Positions 1 to 7,216 of a stretch of DNA of 34,097 bases are shown here, one piece after another. The position numbers and the translations under genes are program-made. The notes under the pieces are model-generated. The model had not been told where the DNA came from, made no database searches, and saw only the letters and a list, made by a program, of their open reading frames with translations. The first letter of the stretch is position 1; each line of letters begins with the position of its first letter. Source of the DNA: an uncultured Bacilli bacterium (GTDB lineage: Bacteria > Bacillota_I > Bacilli_A > RF39 > UBA660); the NCBI GenBank assembly GCA_947623995.1, contig CANQIN010000007.1:1-34097 (forward strand), written 5' to 3'.

Positions 1-308
1 TCTTAGATAAACTTTTATAATCACTATAATTTATTTCTAATGAAATATAAATTTTATCATTTTCAAAAACTAAATCAACTTCAGAATTAATATTTTTATT
101 ATTTAAAGCTATTTGGGGATGCATTATTTTAAAATCTCTTTTAAGGTCTTCTTTGGGTACTTTTATTGCTTTACTAATTATTAGATATAAAAAATCTTCA
201 CTTGCTTTAGAACCATTAGTAAATAACTTTTTAACAATTCGATCATTTAACATATAAAATTTTTCCTTTTTATTCTCTTTTTTTTTCATCAATAACTTCG
301 TTTTTCAT
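1..308 (-). pseudogene. Rpn-family/PD-(D/E)XK nuclease N-terminal region, truncated by window edge; frame interrupted at an A9 run near the 5' end
   Basis: Minus-strand reading ...MLNDRIVKKLFTNGSKASEDFLYLIISKAIKVPKEDLKRDFKIMHPQIALNNKNINSEVDLVFENDKIYISLEIN...; NSEVDLVF...LEIN resembles the PD-(D/E)XK D...ExN core. AAGGAGG at 318-325 precedes ATG 308, whose frame only continues if the A9 (278-286) is A8; an in-frame ATG at 289 is the alternative start. Confidence 0.55.
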
Positions 309-351
309 CAAATTAATCCTCCTTTCAGTTGCTTTGAAAAACGATTAAAAT

Positions 352-366
352 TTAAGAACTGTTCAT
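352..366 (-). other. minimal ORF ATG AAC AGT TCT TAA (MNSS) behind a strong Shine-Dalgarno
   Basis: AAAGGAGGAA at 371-380, 6-7 nt upstream of ATG (366-364), stop TAA 354-352. Confidence 0.35.
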
Positions 367-469
367 AGAGTTCCTCCTTTCTATTGAAAAGTAAATCTAA
401 TTTACTCTTCTACCCATATATTACCTATAGAGGTATCAATTTCCTTTTTTTTCACTTAAAATAAAACAC

Positions 470-496
470 AAAAAAAGAAAGAAAAGCTCTTCCTTT
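470..496 (-). terminator. putative weak intrinsic terminator of the STAS-sigma operon
   Basis: Minus strand AAAGGAAG-AGC-TTTTCTTT (with G-U pairs) followed by CTTTTTTT, directly after the sigma stop codon. Confidence 0.4.
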
Positions 497-497
497 G

Positions 498-1148
498 TTA
501 TGCAACTTCATAAAATTGTCTTAATTTTTCAAGGCTTTTCTTTTCATATCTAGAAACCATTACTTGAGTCATCTTTAATTTTCTCGCTATTTCTTGTTGA
601 GTCATGTCCTTAAAATAACGATAGTTAATAATTTTTTGTTCATCTGGATTTAGAGTTGTAATACTATCTTTTAATGTTAGTTTTTCATCTAAAGATAAAT
701 CTTCTTTTAAAGGAATTGTTTCATAGTAGTCTTTTTCATCTTTAGAAGCTCCATCTAAACTAATTGGTTCATAAATAGAATTAACTGCTTCATAAACAAT
801 TTTTAAATCCAAGCCTAGAAATTTGGCAATTTCTTCATAAGTGGCTAGGCGGTTTAATTTTTGACTTAAAACATTTTTAGCAATTTCAATTTTTCTTACT
901 AAACGAATAATATCTTTACTAACTTTTAATTTTTGATTTTTATAAACACATTCATACATTTCACCAAAAATATAATCATAAGCATAACTAGAAAATTTAG
1001 TCGTGCCATTCTTTTGATAATTTTTATAAGCTTTTATAACACCCATACAACCAGCTTGAAATAAATCTTCAAAAGGGACATTATAAAATTTAGTTGCAAT
1101 TTTCTTAATTAAGGGAATATTAGCTTTAATAATTTGCTCTGTATTCAT
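498..1148 (-). CDS. RNA polymerase sigma factor, sigma-F/G/B-like
   Basis: 216 aa; region 2 (FEDLFQAGCMGVIKAYKNY), LKVSKDIIRLVRKI region resembling sigF LKVSRSLKEL, region 4 TQQEIARKLKMTQVMVSRYEKKSLEKLR; AGGAGG SD at the end of the preceding STAS gene. Confidence 0.9.
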   Translation of the reverse strand: MNTEQIIKANIPLIKKIATKFYNVPFEDLFQAGCMGVIKAYKNYQKNGTTKFSSYAYDYIFGEMYECVYKNQKLKVSKDIIRLVRKIEIAKNVLSQKLNRLATYEEIAKFLGLDLKIVYEAVNSIYEPISLDGASKDEKDYYETIPLKEDLSLDEKLTLKDSITTLNPDEQKIINYRYFKDMTQQEIARKLKMTQVMVSRYEKKSLEKLRQFYEVA

Positions 1149-1157
1149 TTATTCCTC

Positions 1158-1457
1158 CTAATTCATAATTTTAAAATGAAAACCTATTAAACCCTCCTTT
1201 AAAGTTTTTTTCATGTTGCATAACAGAAAATTACCCCCATTTTTTTTCATTTCGATTTTAGCACTTAATAAGGCATATTTTCCGTCTAAATCTATTTTCC
1301 TTAATTTAGTACAATCACAACATAAACTTTTAATATTATTTTTCTCTAAATACGGTATTAAATAATATTCAATGTGATGAACACTTCTTTTACATAAATT
1401 TCCTTCTAAATGTGCATATAAAACATCTCCTTGTCGTTTTAAGTTTAAATAAAACAT
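1158..1457 (-). CDS. STAS-domain protein, SpoIIAA/RsbV-like anti-anti-sigma factor
   Basis: 99 aa; aligns by eye with SpoIIAA (LEKNNIKSLCCDCTKLRKIDLDG...MKKNGGNFLLCNM vs LEKDDIRHIVLNLEDLSFMDSSG...IKQIGGEMVVCAI); adjacent to sigma gene. Confidence 0.75.
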   Translation of the reverse strand: MFYLNLKRQGDVLYAHLEGNLCKRSVHHIEYYLIPYLEKNNIKSLCCDCTKLRKIDLDGKYALLSAKIEMKKNGGNFLLCNMKKTLKEGLIGFHFKIMN

Positions 1458-1477
1458 ATAATCACCCTACCTAGTTT

Positions 1478-1519
1478 AATATAGAATGTTTTAATTAAAC
1501 TTTAAACACTTTCGACAAA
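1478..1519 (-). promoter_or_regulatory. putative promoter TTTAAA-N17-TATATT with adjacent Spo0A-box-like TTTGTCGAA upstream of STAS-sigma
   Basis: -10 at 1478-1483, -35 at 1501-1506, TTTGTCGAA at 1511-1519 (minus strand), 4 nt between box and -35; STAS start at 1457. Confidence 0.5.
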
Positions 1520-1530
1520 GATAGATAAAA

Positions 1531-2970
1531 TTAGTAATTATTAGTTATTTCATTAATTTTATTTTTAGCACTTTCGATACTTTCTTCATCAGGAATCATA
1601 ACATAACCATAACATTCAGGAAACGTATAAGTAAGTTCTGAAGAATCACTTCCGGTTAAAACTTGCTTTTCGATTGTCCAATTAGGCATTTCTTTAATTT
1701 GTTTTTTAACTAATGAAGTTATTTCATTCATAGATATATTGGTAGAAAAATTACCTTCAATAGAACCCAATAAAGACGCATAATTAGTTAAAAATTTAGT
1801 AGATGTTAATTTATTTACCATCGCTTCAATTACTTGTTGTTGATGTCTAGCTCTTCCAATATCCCCTTCTCTTAAATTATAACGTTCTCTAGAATAGGCT
1901 AAAGATTGTTTACCATCTAAATGCATTAATCCTTTAGTAAATTCATAATAAATAAACTCGCCATCTTCTTCTTGATAATCCGCACTAAAAGAAAAAGGAA
2001 CATCAATATCTATACCATCAATAGCATCAATAATTTTAACTAAAGATGTAAAATTAATTTTAAGATAATAATTTATTTCTTCATCTAATAAATCTTCAAT
2101 AGTTTTAATACTCATATCAATTCCTTTTAAACCAGCATGCGTTAATTTATCTTTCAAACCAGTTGTATTATGTAACTTTACATAATAATCTCTAGGAATT
2201 GATGTAAGTAAAATTTGATTAGTTTTCGGATTAACAGTAGCCACAATATTAACATCACTTCTTGATACTTTATTAATACTACCATAAGTATCAATTCCCG
2301 TAATATAAATATTAAATGGTTCTTCCGTTACTTTAACTTTTTTATTTTCTCTTATAATATCTACTTGATAAGTTTTTAAAACTTTAGTATCTTCTTTAAA
2401 TTCTTTTTGCATTTCTTGATATAATTTAGATTCTTCATCAGAAATCATAATAGCATCTACTTCATTATCTAATAAAGCAGTAATTAAAGAAGAAGTATCT
2501 TCTAATTCTTTCTTAGAATACTTTATTTCTTTATTTAAAAGATTTTCTACTTTATTAGTTGATTCATCACTTACTAAAGCAAAACTTTTATTACTTAAAT
2601 CTTTAATATCATTATAATTACTATTATTTAAAGTTATAATATTAATACTTTTAGTTTCAATATTTAAAAAACTTAAATTATGTAAAAAATTTAAAGTAAG
2701 AGATTGATAACTTAAACCAATACCAAATAATAAAACCAAAACAAAACTAACAAATACTCCTACTTTTCTAATTTTTTTATGTCCTAAACAATAGTAGATA
2801 CCTAAATTTAAAATAACTAAAATAATAAACATTAACATTAAATAAATAAACGGCAATATATTTAATCTAATAAACATTATATAAAAACTAACAGTTAAAA
2901 TTAAAACAACTAAAAACAAACTTTTATAAATAACATTTTTCTTAAGTCTTAATCTTTTTTTAGTTTTCAT
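1531..2970 (-). CDS. LytR-CpsA-Psr (LCP) family protein with N-terminal TM helices and SBP-like extracytoplasmic segment
   Basis: FNIYITGIDTYGSINKVSRSDVNIVATVNPKTNQILLTSIPRDYYV, KLTHAG, YSRERYNLREGDIGRARHQQQVI motifs. Confidence 0.93.
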   Translation of the reverse strand: MKTKKRLRLKKNVIYKSLFLVVLILTVSFYIMFIRLNILPFIYLMLMFIILVILNLGIYYCLGHKKIRKVGVFVSFVLVLLFGIGLSYQSLTLNFLHNLSFLNIETKSINIITLNNSNYNDIKDLSNKSFALVSDESTNKVENLLNKEIKYSKKELEDTSSLITALLDNEVDAIMISDEESKLYQEMQKEFKEDTKVLKTYQVDIIRENKKVKVTEEPFNIYITGIDTYGSINKVSRSDVNIVATVNPKTNQILLTSIPRDYYVKLHNTTGLKDKLTHAGLKGIDMSIKTIEDLLDEEINYYLKINFTSLVKIIDAIDGIDIDVPFSFSADYQEEDGEFIYYEFTKGLMHLDGKQSLAYSRERYNLREGDIGRARHQQQVIEAMVNKLTSTKFLTNYASLLGSIEGNFSTNISMNEITSLVKKQIKEMPNWTIEKQVLTGSDSSELTYTFPECYGYVMIPDEESIESAKNKINEITNNY

Positions 2971-3047
2971 CTTCTCACCTATTTTTAATTATAAAGAAAA
3001 AATAAGAAAATATCATCTTATTTTTTAAATTATATGTAAAGTAAAAT

Positions 3048-3401
3048 TTACTTTATAGCTTTTTTTAATTTAAGTACATCTTCTTTAGTAAGACCGGTTA
3101 CTCTACTAATAAGATTTATATCTTCTTTCATTTTTAACAGATTTATGGCAATATTTTTTATAGCTTTTTCTCTACCGCGTTCCATATCAATTTCTATTGC
3201 AAGCTTCTTTACTATTCTTTTTGGTAAACCGGTAACAGCCGAAATATATCTAGGACCATATTCTTCTTCATTTATCATTTCAGTAGCAATTTTTCTTTTA
3301 ACTAATTTGATATCAACTTCTCGATTATTTTTATTTTTCCATATTTTTTCATTAAACTCTTTTCTTGTTAGCCAAAGAGATGCATAAAATTTTAAATTCA
3401 T
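3048..3401 (-). CDS. stand-alone C-terminal module related to Rpn-family protein (two repeats of the module)
   Basis: AIKNIAINLLKMKEDINLISRVTGLTKEDVLKLKKAIK matches the C-terminus of 4070..4954; a weaker copy precedes it (RKIATEMINEEEYGPRYISAVTGLPKRIVKKLAIEI). Start overlaps upstream stop (TAATG). Confidence 0.6.
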   Translation of the reverse strand: MNLKFYASLWLTRKEFNEKIWKNKNNREVDIKLVKRKIATEMINEEEYGPRYISAVTGLPKRIVKKLAIEIDMERGREKAIKNIAINLLKMKEDINLISRVTGLTKEDVLKLKKAIK

Positions 3402-3640
3402 TAATCTTCCAACTCCCTTAATTTTTTAACCTTTATGATTGTTTTTTCATTAAGTCCTGTAAAAGCTGTTATTCGTTCAATTGATTCATTAGCATTTAAC
3501 ATATTTAAAGCAACAATATTTTTAGCTTTTTCTTCACCAATTACTTGATTTGCCTTATCTTTCCATGTATCCCAGTCAAAAATCAAATGTATATTATTAT
3601 GATAAAAATAAACGTATAATTTTCTTCTTATTTTACCCAT
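3401..3640 (-). CDS. stand-alone C-terminal module related to Rpn-family protein
   Basis: DWDTWKDKANQVIGEEKAKNIVALNMLNANESIERITAFTGLNEKTIIKVKK parallels the C-terminus of 4070..4954. Confidence 0.6.
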   Translation of the reverse strand: MGKIRRKLYVYFYHNNIHLIFDWDTWKDKANQVIGEEKAKNIVALNMLNANESIERITAFTGLNEKTIIKVKKLRELED

Positions 3641-3645
3641 ATTAT

Positions 3646-3963
3646 TTAAACTCCTTTATTTGAAATTGATTTTTCTAATTCTTTTATATCATTTTCCATA
3701 AGCCCTGTAAAAGTTTTTATATTTTCTATTGGTTCATTAGCTTTTAGCATGTTAATAGCAAGATTCTTTAAACCACATTCTTTTCCAATATCTTGATTAG
3801 ATCTAGCATTCCATAAGTCTCTATCAAACAACCTTCTAGTCTGTCTATCAACAAAATAGTTTTCTAATTTTTCCATTATACTCATCAACATATCACTCCT
3901 CGTATTCAGCAAAAATATTATTTATGCCCACATTATATCTTTAATATTATATTTTGTCAAGAT
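3646..3963 (-). pseudogene. truncated Rpn-family copy: 3' third of the gene plus decayed upstream sequence (ORF 3646..3912)
   Basis: ORF MLMSIMEKLENYFVDRQTRRLFDRDLWNARSNQDIG... matches LMSITECLKEFLNNEETRKDFAREEWEARKNQAIG; upstream DNA AATCTTGACAAAATATAATATTAAAGATATAATGTGGG matches AATCTTGACAAAATAAAAGAAGAAGATTATAATGTAGG in the full gene. Confidence 0.7.
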
Positions 3964-3966
3964 TAT

Positions 3967-3998
3967 AAAAAAAACTTGGAGATAAAGTTTTCCAAGTG
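3967..3998 (-). terminator. intrinsic terminator downstream of the Rpn-family gene
   Basis: ACTTGGA (3974-3980) / TCCAAGT (3991-3997) 7-bp stem; T-run on the minus strand follows. Confidence 0.6.
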
Positions 3999-4069
3999 CT
4001 ACCATCACCATTTATTCGTTCCGCCTACATATTTACCCAAATTTAATAATTTCATTTTTCATATCTAAT

Positions 4070-4954
4070 TTATTTTTTTATAGTTTTTTTTAATTCAAGT
4101 ACAGCTTCTTCATTAAGGCCAGTAAAAGCTGTTATTTCGTCAATTGGTTTATTAGCTTGTAGCATATTTACAGCAACAGTATTTAAACTTCGTTCTTCTC
4201 CACGTTCTTCGCCAATTTTTATGCCACGTTCTTCTCCACGTTCTTCGCCAATTTTTATGCCACGCTCTTCACCAATAGCCTGATTCTTTCTAGCTTCCCA
4301 TTCTTCTCTTGCAAAATCTTTTCTAGTTTCTTCATTATTTAAAAATTCCTTTAGACATTCAGTTATGCTCATTAAGACATCATCTCCTTTACTTATTTTT
4401 TTCATTTCTTTTATACTTTTGGCATTAAATAGTCTAAAATATTTATTTAATTTATCATTTACACCTACATTATAATCTTCTTCTTTTATTTTGTCAAGAT
4501 TTATAAAATAGATAATAAAATCATCATCTAATATACCAAATATTTTTCTATCAATATCTAATAGTCCATATTTACTAAATCCTATATTACCAGCCATTTT
4601 TCCACAAATATTAACTTGAATGACTCTTTTGGGAAGATATTCGCTACCCCTTTTAATCTGGGTTCCATATATTCTAAAAGCATAGCTTTTACTTTTATTA
4701 GCTTCTCGTTTTCCAAAAACTGAATAAGCTTCTAGATTAAGTATAACATCATTAAATTCAGCAACAATGTCACATCTTAACTTTTTATCGTTATATTCAG
4801 TTTCAGGTAAAACATCTTCACTTTTAAGTAGGATATCTTCATGTTTGTATTTAGTATTAAAAAAAGCATTAATAAAATCAAGAGCATATTCTTCTTTACT
4901 AAAAACATGATTAAAACATTTATCTTTAAATAATGGGTAAAATTTTCTAGACAT
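4070..4954 (-). CDS. Rpn family / PD-(D/E)XK nuclease family putative transposase
   Basis: FYPLFKDKCFNHVFSKEEYALDFINAFF; RCDIVAEFNDVILNLEAYSVF nuclease core; GEERG-rich linker and TAFTGLNEEAVLELKK C-terminus. Confidence 0.88.
   Translation of the reverse strand: MSRKFYPLFKDKCFNHVFSKEEYALDFINAFFNTKYKHEDILLKSEDVLPETEYNDKKLRCDIVAEFNDVILNLEAYSVFGKREANKSKSYAFRIYGTQIKRGSEYLPKRVIQVNICGKMAGNIGFSKYGLLDIDRKIFGILDDDFIIYFINLDKIKEEDYNVGVNDKLNKYFRLFNAKSIKEMKKISKGDDVLMSITECLKEFLNNEETRKDFAREEWEARKNQAIGEERGIKIGEERGEERGIKIGEERGEERSLNTVAVNMLQANKPIDEITAFTGLNEEAVLELKKTIKK
4191..4262. repeat. perfect 36-bp tandem repeat x2 plus partial third unit inside the Rpn gene (12-aa GIKIGEERGEER units)
   Basis: cgttcttctccacgttcttcgccaatttttatgcca at 4191-4226 and 4227-4262. 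Confidence 0.9.
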
Positions 4955-5010
4955 TTAAACAAATCTCCTTTCTGAAATCCATTAAATCAAAGAAAAAAAT
5001 AAATAGCAAA

Positions 5011-5118
5011 ATACCAATTTTGTAATTTAGATTAAAATTGGCTAACAAATTTTCAAAATTGGTCTAGCGAATTTTCAAAATTTGCAAAAAAAATAATACC
5101 AATTTTCAATTTTGGTAT
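5011..5118. repeat. intergenic inverted/tandem repeat block bounded by ATACCAA...TTGGTAT
   Basis: CCAATTTT...AAAATTGG dyad, direct repeats AAAATTGG-ctaac-AAATTTTC / AAAATTGG-tctagcg-AATTTTC / AAAATTTGC, then ATACCAATTTTCAATTTTGGTAT at 5096-5118. Confidence 0.6.
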
Positions 5119-5223
5119 ATTTTTTGAATTTACGTAAATTTACACTATTTTACGCAAATATTTTACTATATATAATTTTAATAATATTAATTAACAAAAT
5201 AAAAAAGCGTTATAAATTAACAC

Positions 5224-5313
5224 TTAATTAATATCTGTTCTTTTAGCTACAATTAATGAGCCAATAAAGAATAAACTAAACATTATTATAATTAAAATTA
5301 AAATCCACTGCAT
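5224..5313 (-). CDS. small single-TM membrane protein (29 aa), absent from the supplied ORF track
   Basis: ATG...TAA = MQWILILIIIMFSLFFIGSLIVAKRTDIN; SD AGGTGG (5321-5326) 7 nt upstream; own promoter-like sequence. Confidence 0.6.
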   Translation of the reverse strand: MQWILILIIIMFSLFFIGSLIVAKRTDIN

Positions 5314-5334
5314 AATATCCCCACCTGTTATGAT

Positions 5335-5377
5335 ATTATATCCAGATTTAATTTTTTTATACAAGATTTTCGACTAA
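5335..5377 (-). promoter_or_regulatory. putative promoter TTGTAT-N18-TATAAT with near Spo0A box (TTAGTCGAA) upstream of the microprotein
   Basis: -10 5335-5340; -35 5359-5364; TTAGTCGAA at 5369-5377, again 4 nt from the -35. Confidence 0.4.
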
Positions 5378-5388
5378 ATATGACAAAA

Positions 5389-6558
5389 TTAGTCACGATT
5401 ATATATATCTCTAGTATATACTTTATCTTTAACTTCATCTAATATTTTTTCTTGTCTATTTGCTAAGATTACATCAGATATTTTTTTAAATTCATTAAAG
5501 TCTTTAACAACTTCACAATCAGCAAATACTTCACTATTTAAAGTTGGTTCATAGATTACTACTTTAACATTATTCTCTTTCAAATATAAAATAATATCTT
5601 GAATAGCGCTCGCTCTAAAATTATCAGAATTAGTTTTCATTGTTAAACGATATACTCCAACAGTTTTAGGTTTCTTATTCATTATCATATTAACAATATG
5701 TTCTTTTCTAGTTTGATTTGATTTAATTATTGCTTCAATTAAATTTTCAGGTACATCTTTATAATTAGCAAGTAATTGTTTAGTATCTTTTGGTAAACAA
5801 TAACCACCATAACCAAAACTTGGATTATTATAATGATTACCTATTCTAGGATCTAAGCAAACACCATCAATAATAGATTTAGTATCTAAACCTTTAATCT
5901 CGGCATACGTATCTAATTCATTAAAATATGCTACTCTAAGAGCTAAATAAGTATTAGCAAATAATTTAACTGCTTCAGCTTCAGTACTATTCATAAATAA
6001 TATTGGCACTTCTTCTTTCAAAGATGAATGAACTAATAAATCTGCAAAAGTTTTAGCTTCTTCATTTTTACCACCAACAATTATTCTTGATGGATATAAA
6101 TTATCATATAAAGCTTTACCCTCTCTTAAAAATTCTGGAGAAAACATTAAATTATCAATATGATATTTCTTTTTCATGCTTTCTACAAAACCAACGGGAA
6201 TAGTTGATTTAATAACCATAGTACAATGTTTTAATCCCATACTAAGTACTTTTTCAATAACATCTTCAACAGATGAAGTATCAAAATAATTTAATTCTTC
6301 ATCATAATTAGTTGGTGTAGAAATAATAACATACTTAGCATCAGAAAAAGCTTCACGATAATCTAGAGTTGCTCTTAAATTTAAATCTTTTTCTTTAAAA
6401 AACTTTTCAATATATTCATCTTTAATTGGTGATATCCGATTATTAATCATATCAACCTTTTCTTCAATAACATCTAAAGCAACTACTTCATTTTTTACAC
6501 TTAAAAGAGTTGCTAAAGACAATCCTACATAACCTGTTCCTGCTACTGCAATTTTCAT
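5389..6558 (-). CDS. ugd: UDP-glucose 6-dehydrogenase / nucleotide-sugar dehydrogenase
   Basis: [62 protein letters not shown]. Confidence 0.95.
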   Translation of the reverse strand: MKIAVAGTGYVGLSLATLLSVKNEVVALDVIEEKVDMINNRISPIKDEYIEKFFKEKDLNLRATLDYREAFSDAKYVIISTPTNYDEELNYFDTSSVEDVIEKVLSMGLKHCTMVIKSTIPVGFVESMKKKYHIDNLMFSPEFLREGKALYDNLYPSRIIVGGKNEEAKTFADLLVHSSLKEEVPILFMNSTEAEAVKLFANTYLALRVAYFNELDTYAEIKGLDTKSIIDGVCLDPRIGNHYNNPSFGYGGYCLPKDTKQLLANYKDVPENLIEAIIKSNQTRKEHIVNMIMNKKPKTVGVYRLTMKTNSDNFRASAIQDIILYLKENNVKVVIYEPTLNSEVFADCEVVKDFNEFKKISDVILANRQEKILDEVKDKVYTRDIYNRD

Positions 6559-6573
6559 TTTACATAAACTCCT

Positions 6574-7116
6574 TTATTTATCATTTTTAAGATTATCTAT
6601 AGATTTAAAAGTATTATCTCTTTTATTATGGTGAGCAATAATTCTGTTAGGTGATACAACAACAGTTGAATTACTTGGAATGTCATTTACAATTACAGCG
6701 TTTGCCCCAATACGTACATCATCGCCAATATTTACATTTCCTATTATTTTAGCACCTGCACCAATATACACATTATTTCCTATTGTAGGTGCACCATAAT
6801 GTTTAGAATCAGTCAAAGTATTACTTCCTATTGTGACTTGATGAAAAATAGTACAATTATTACCTATTTTAGCTTTTCCAGAAATATAAATACCACTTAT
6901 TCCATGAGGAAAAGTAATTAAATTAAAATCAGTAGGAATATCAGAGCTAATTCCAATAAACGAATTATTTCGGTAACATAATTTTTGATATTTTCTTATT
7001 CTTAATAATTTAATTGCTTTGACTAAATACCCCCCCCCCACTGGGATTTGGGTTATTTTTCTTTTCAATTTTAGTATTTTTTTGGTATCAATTTTATCAA
7101 AGTCACTACATTTCAT
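6574..7116 (-). CDS. hexapeptide-repeat (CysE-like) acetyltransferase, frame open through a G10 tract
   Basis: Left-handed beta-helix repeats IGNNCTIFHQVTIGSN...IGNNVYIGAGAKIIGNVNIGDDVRIGANAVIVNDIP; IPVGGGYLVKA encoded by the G10. Confidence 0.9.
   Translation of the reverse strand: MKCSDFDKIDTKKILKLKRKITQIPVGGGYLVKAIKLLRIRKYQKLCYRNNSFIGISSDIPTDFNLITFPHGISGIYISGKAKIGNNCTIFHQVTIGSNTLTDSKHYGAPTIGNNVYIGAGAKIIGNVNIGDDVRIGANAVIVNDIPSNSTVVVSPNRIIAHHNKRDNTFKSIDNLKNDK
7030..7039. repeat. C10 homopolymer (G10 on coding strand), putative phase-variation tract in acetyltransferase gene
   Basis: aaataCCCCCCCCCCactggg; G9 or G11 each give a stop within a few codons. Confidence 0.9.
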
Positions 7117-7190
7117 TGCATATCACTCCTCAATATTTTTTTGACAATTTAGTCAATGGATATAATTATTTAAACTATTAAATATTTATT

Positions 7191-7216
7191 TTTTAACAAA
7201 TATATTTTTGTTAAAA
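7191..7216. repeat. perfect 10-bp-arm inverted repeat overlapping the MBOAT stop codon
   Basis: TTTTAACAAA-tatatt-TTTGTTAAAA. Confidence 0.7.

Noticed and set aside
4191-4275. Possible CRISPR-like repeat array
   Set aside because: Directly adjacent 36-bp units without spacers, in frame inside a protein gene; a coding tandem repeat.
4070-4954. Rpn gene as a complete mobile element
   Set aside because: No terminal inverted repeats or target duplications that I could identify around it; kept as a nuclease-family CDS.
4777-4962. Minus ORF of 61 aa overlapping the Rpn gene
   Set aside because: Out-of-frame overlap with the conserved N-terminus of the Rpn protein; no independent support.
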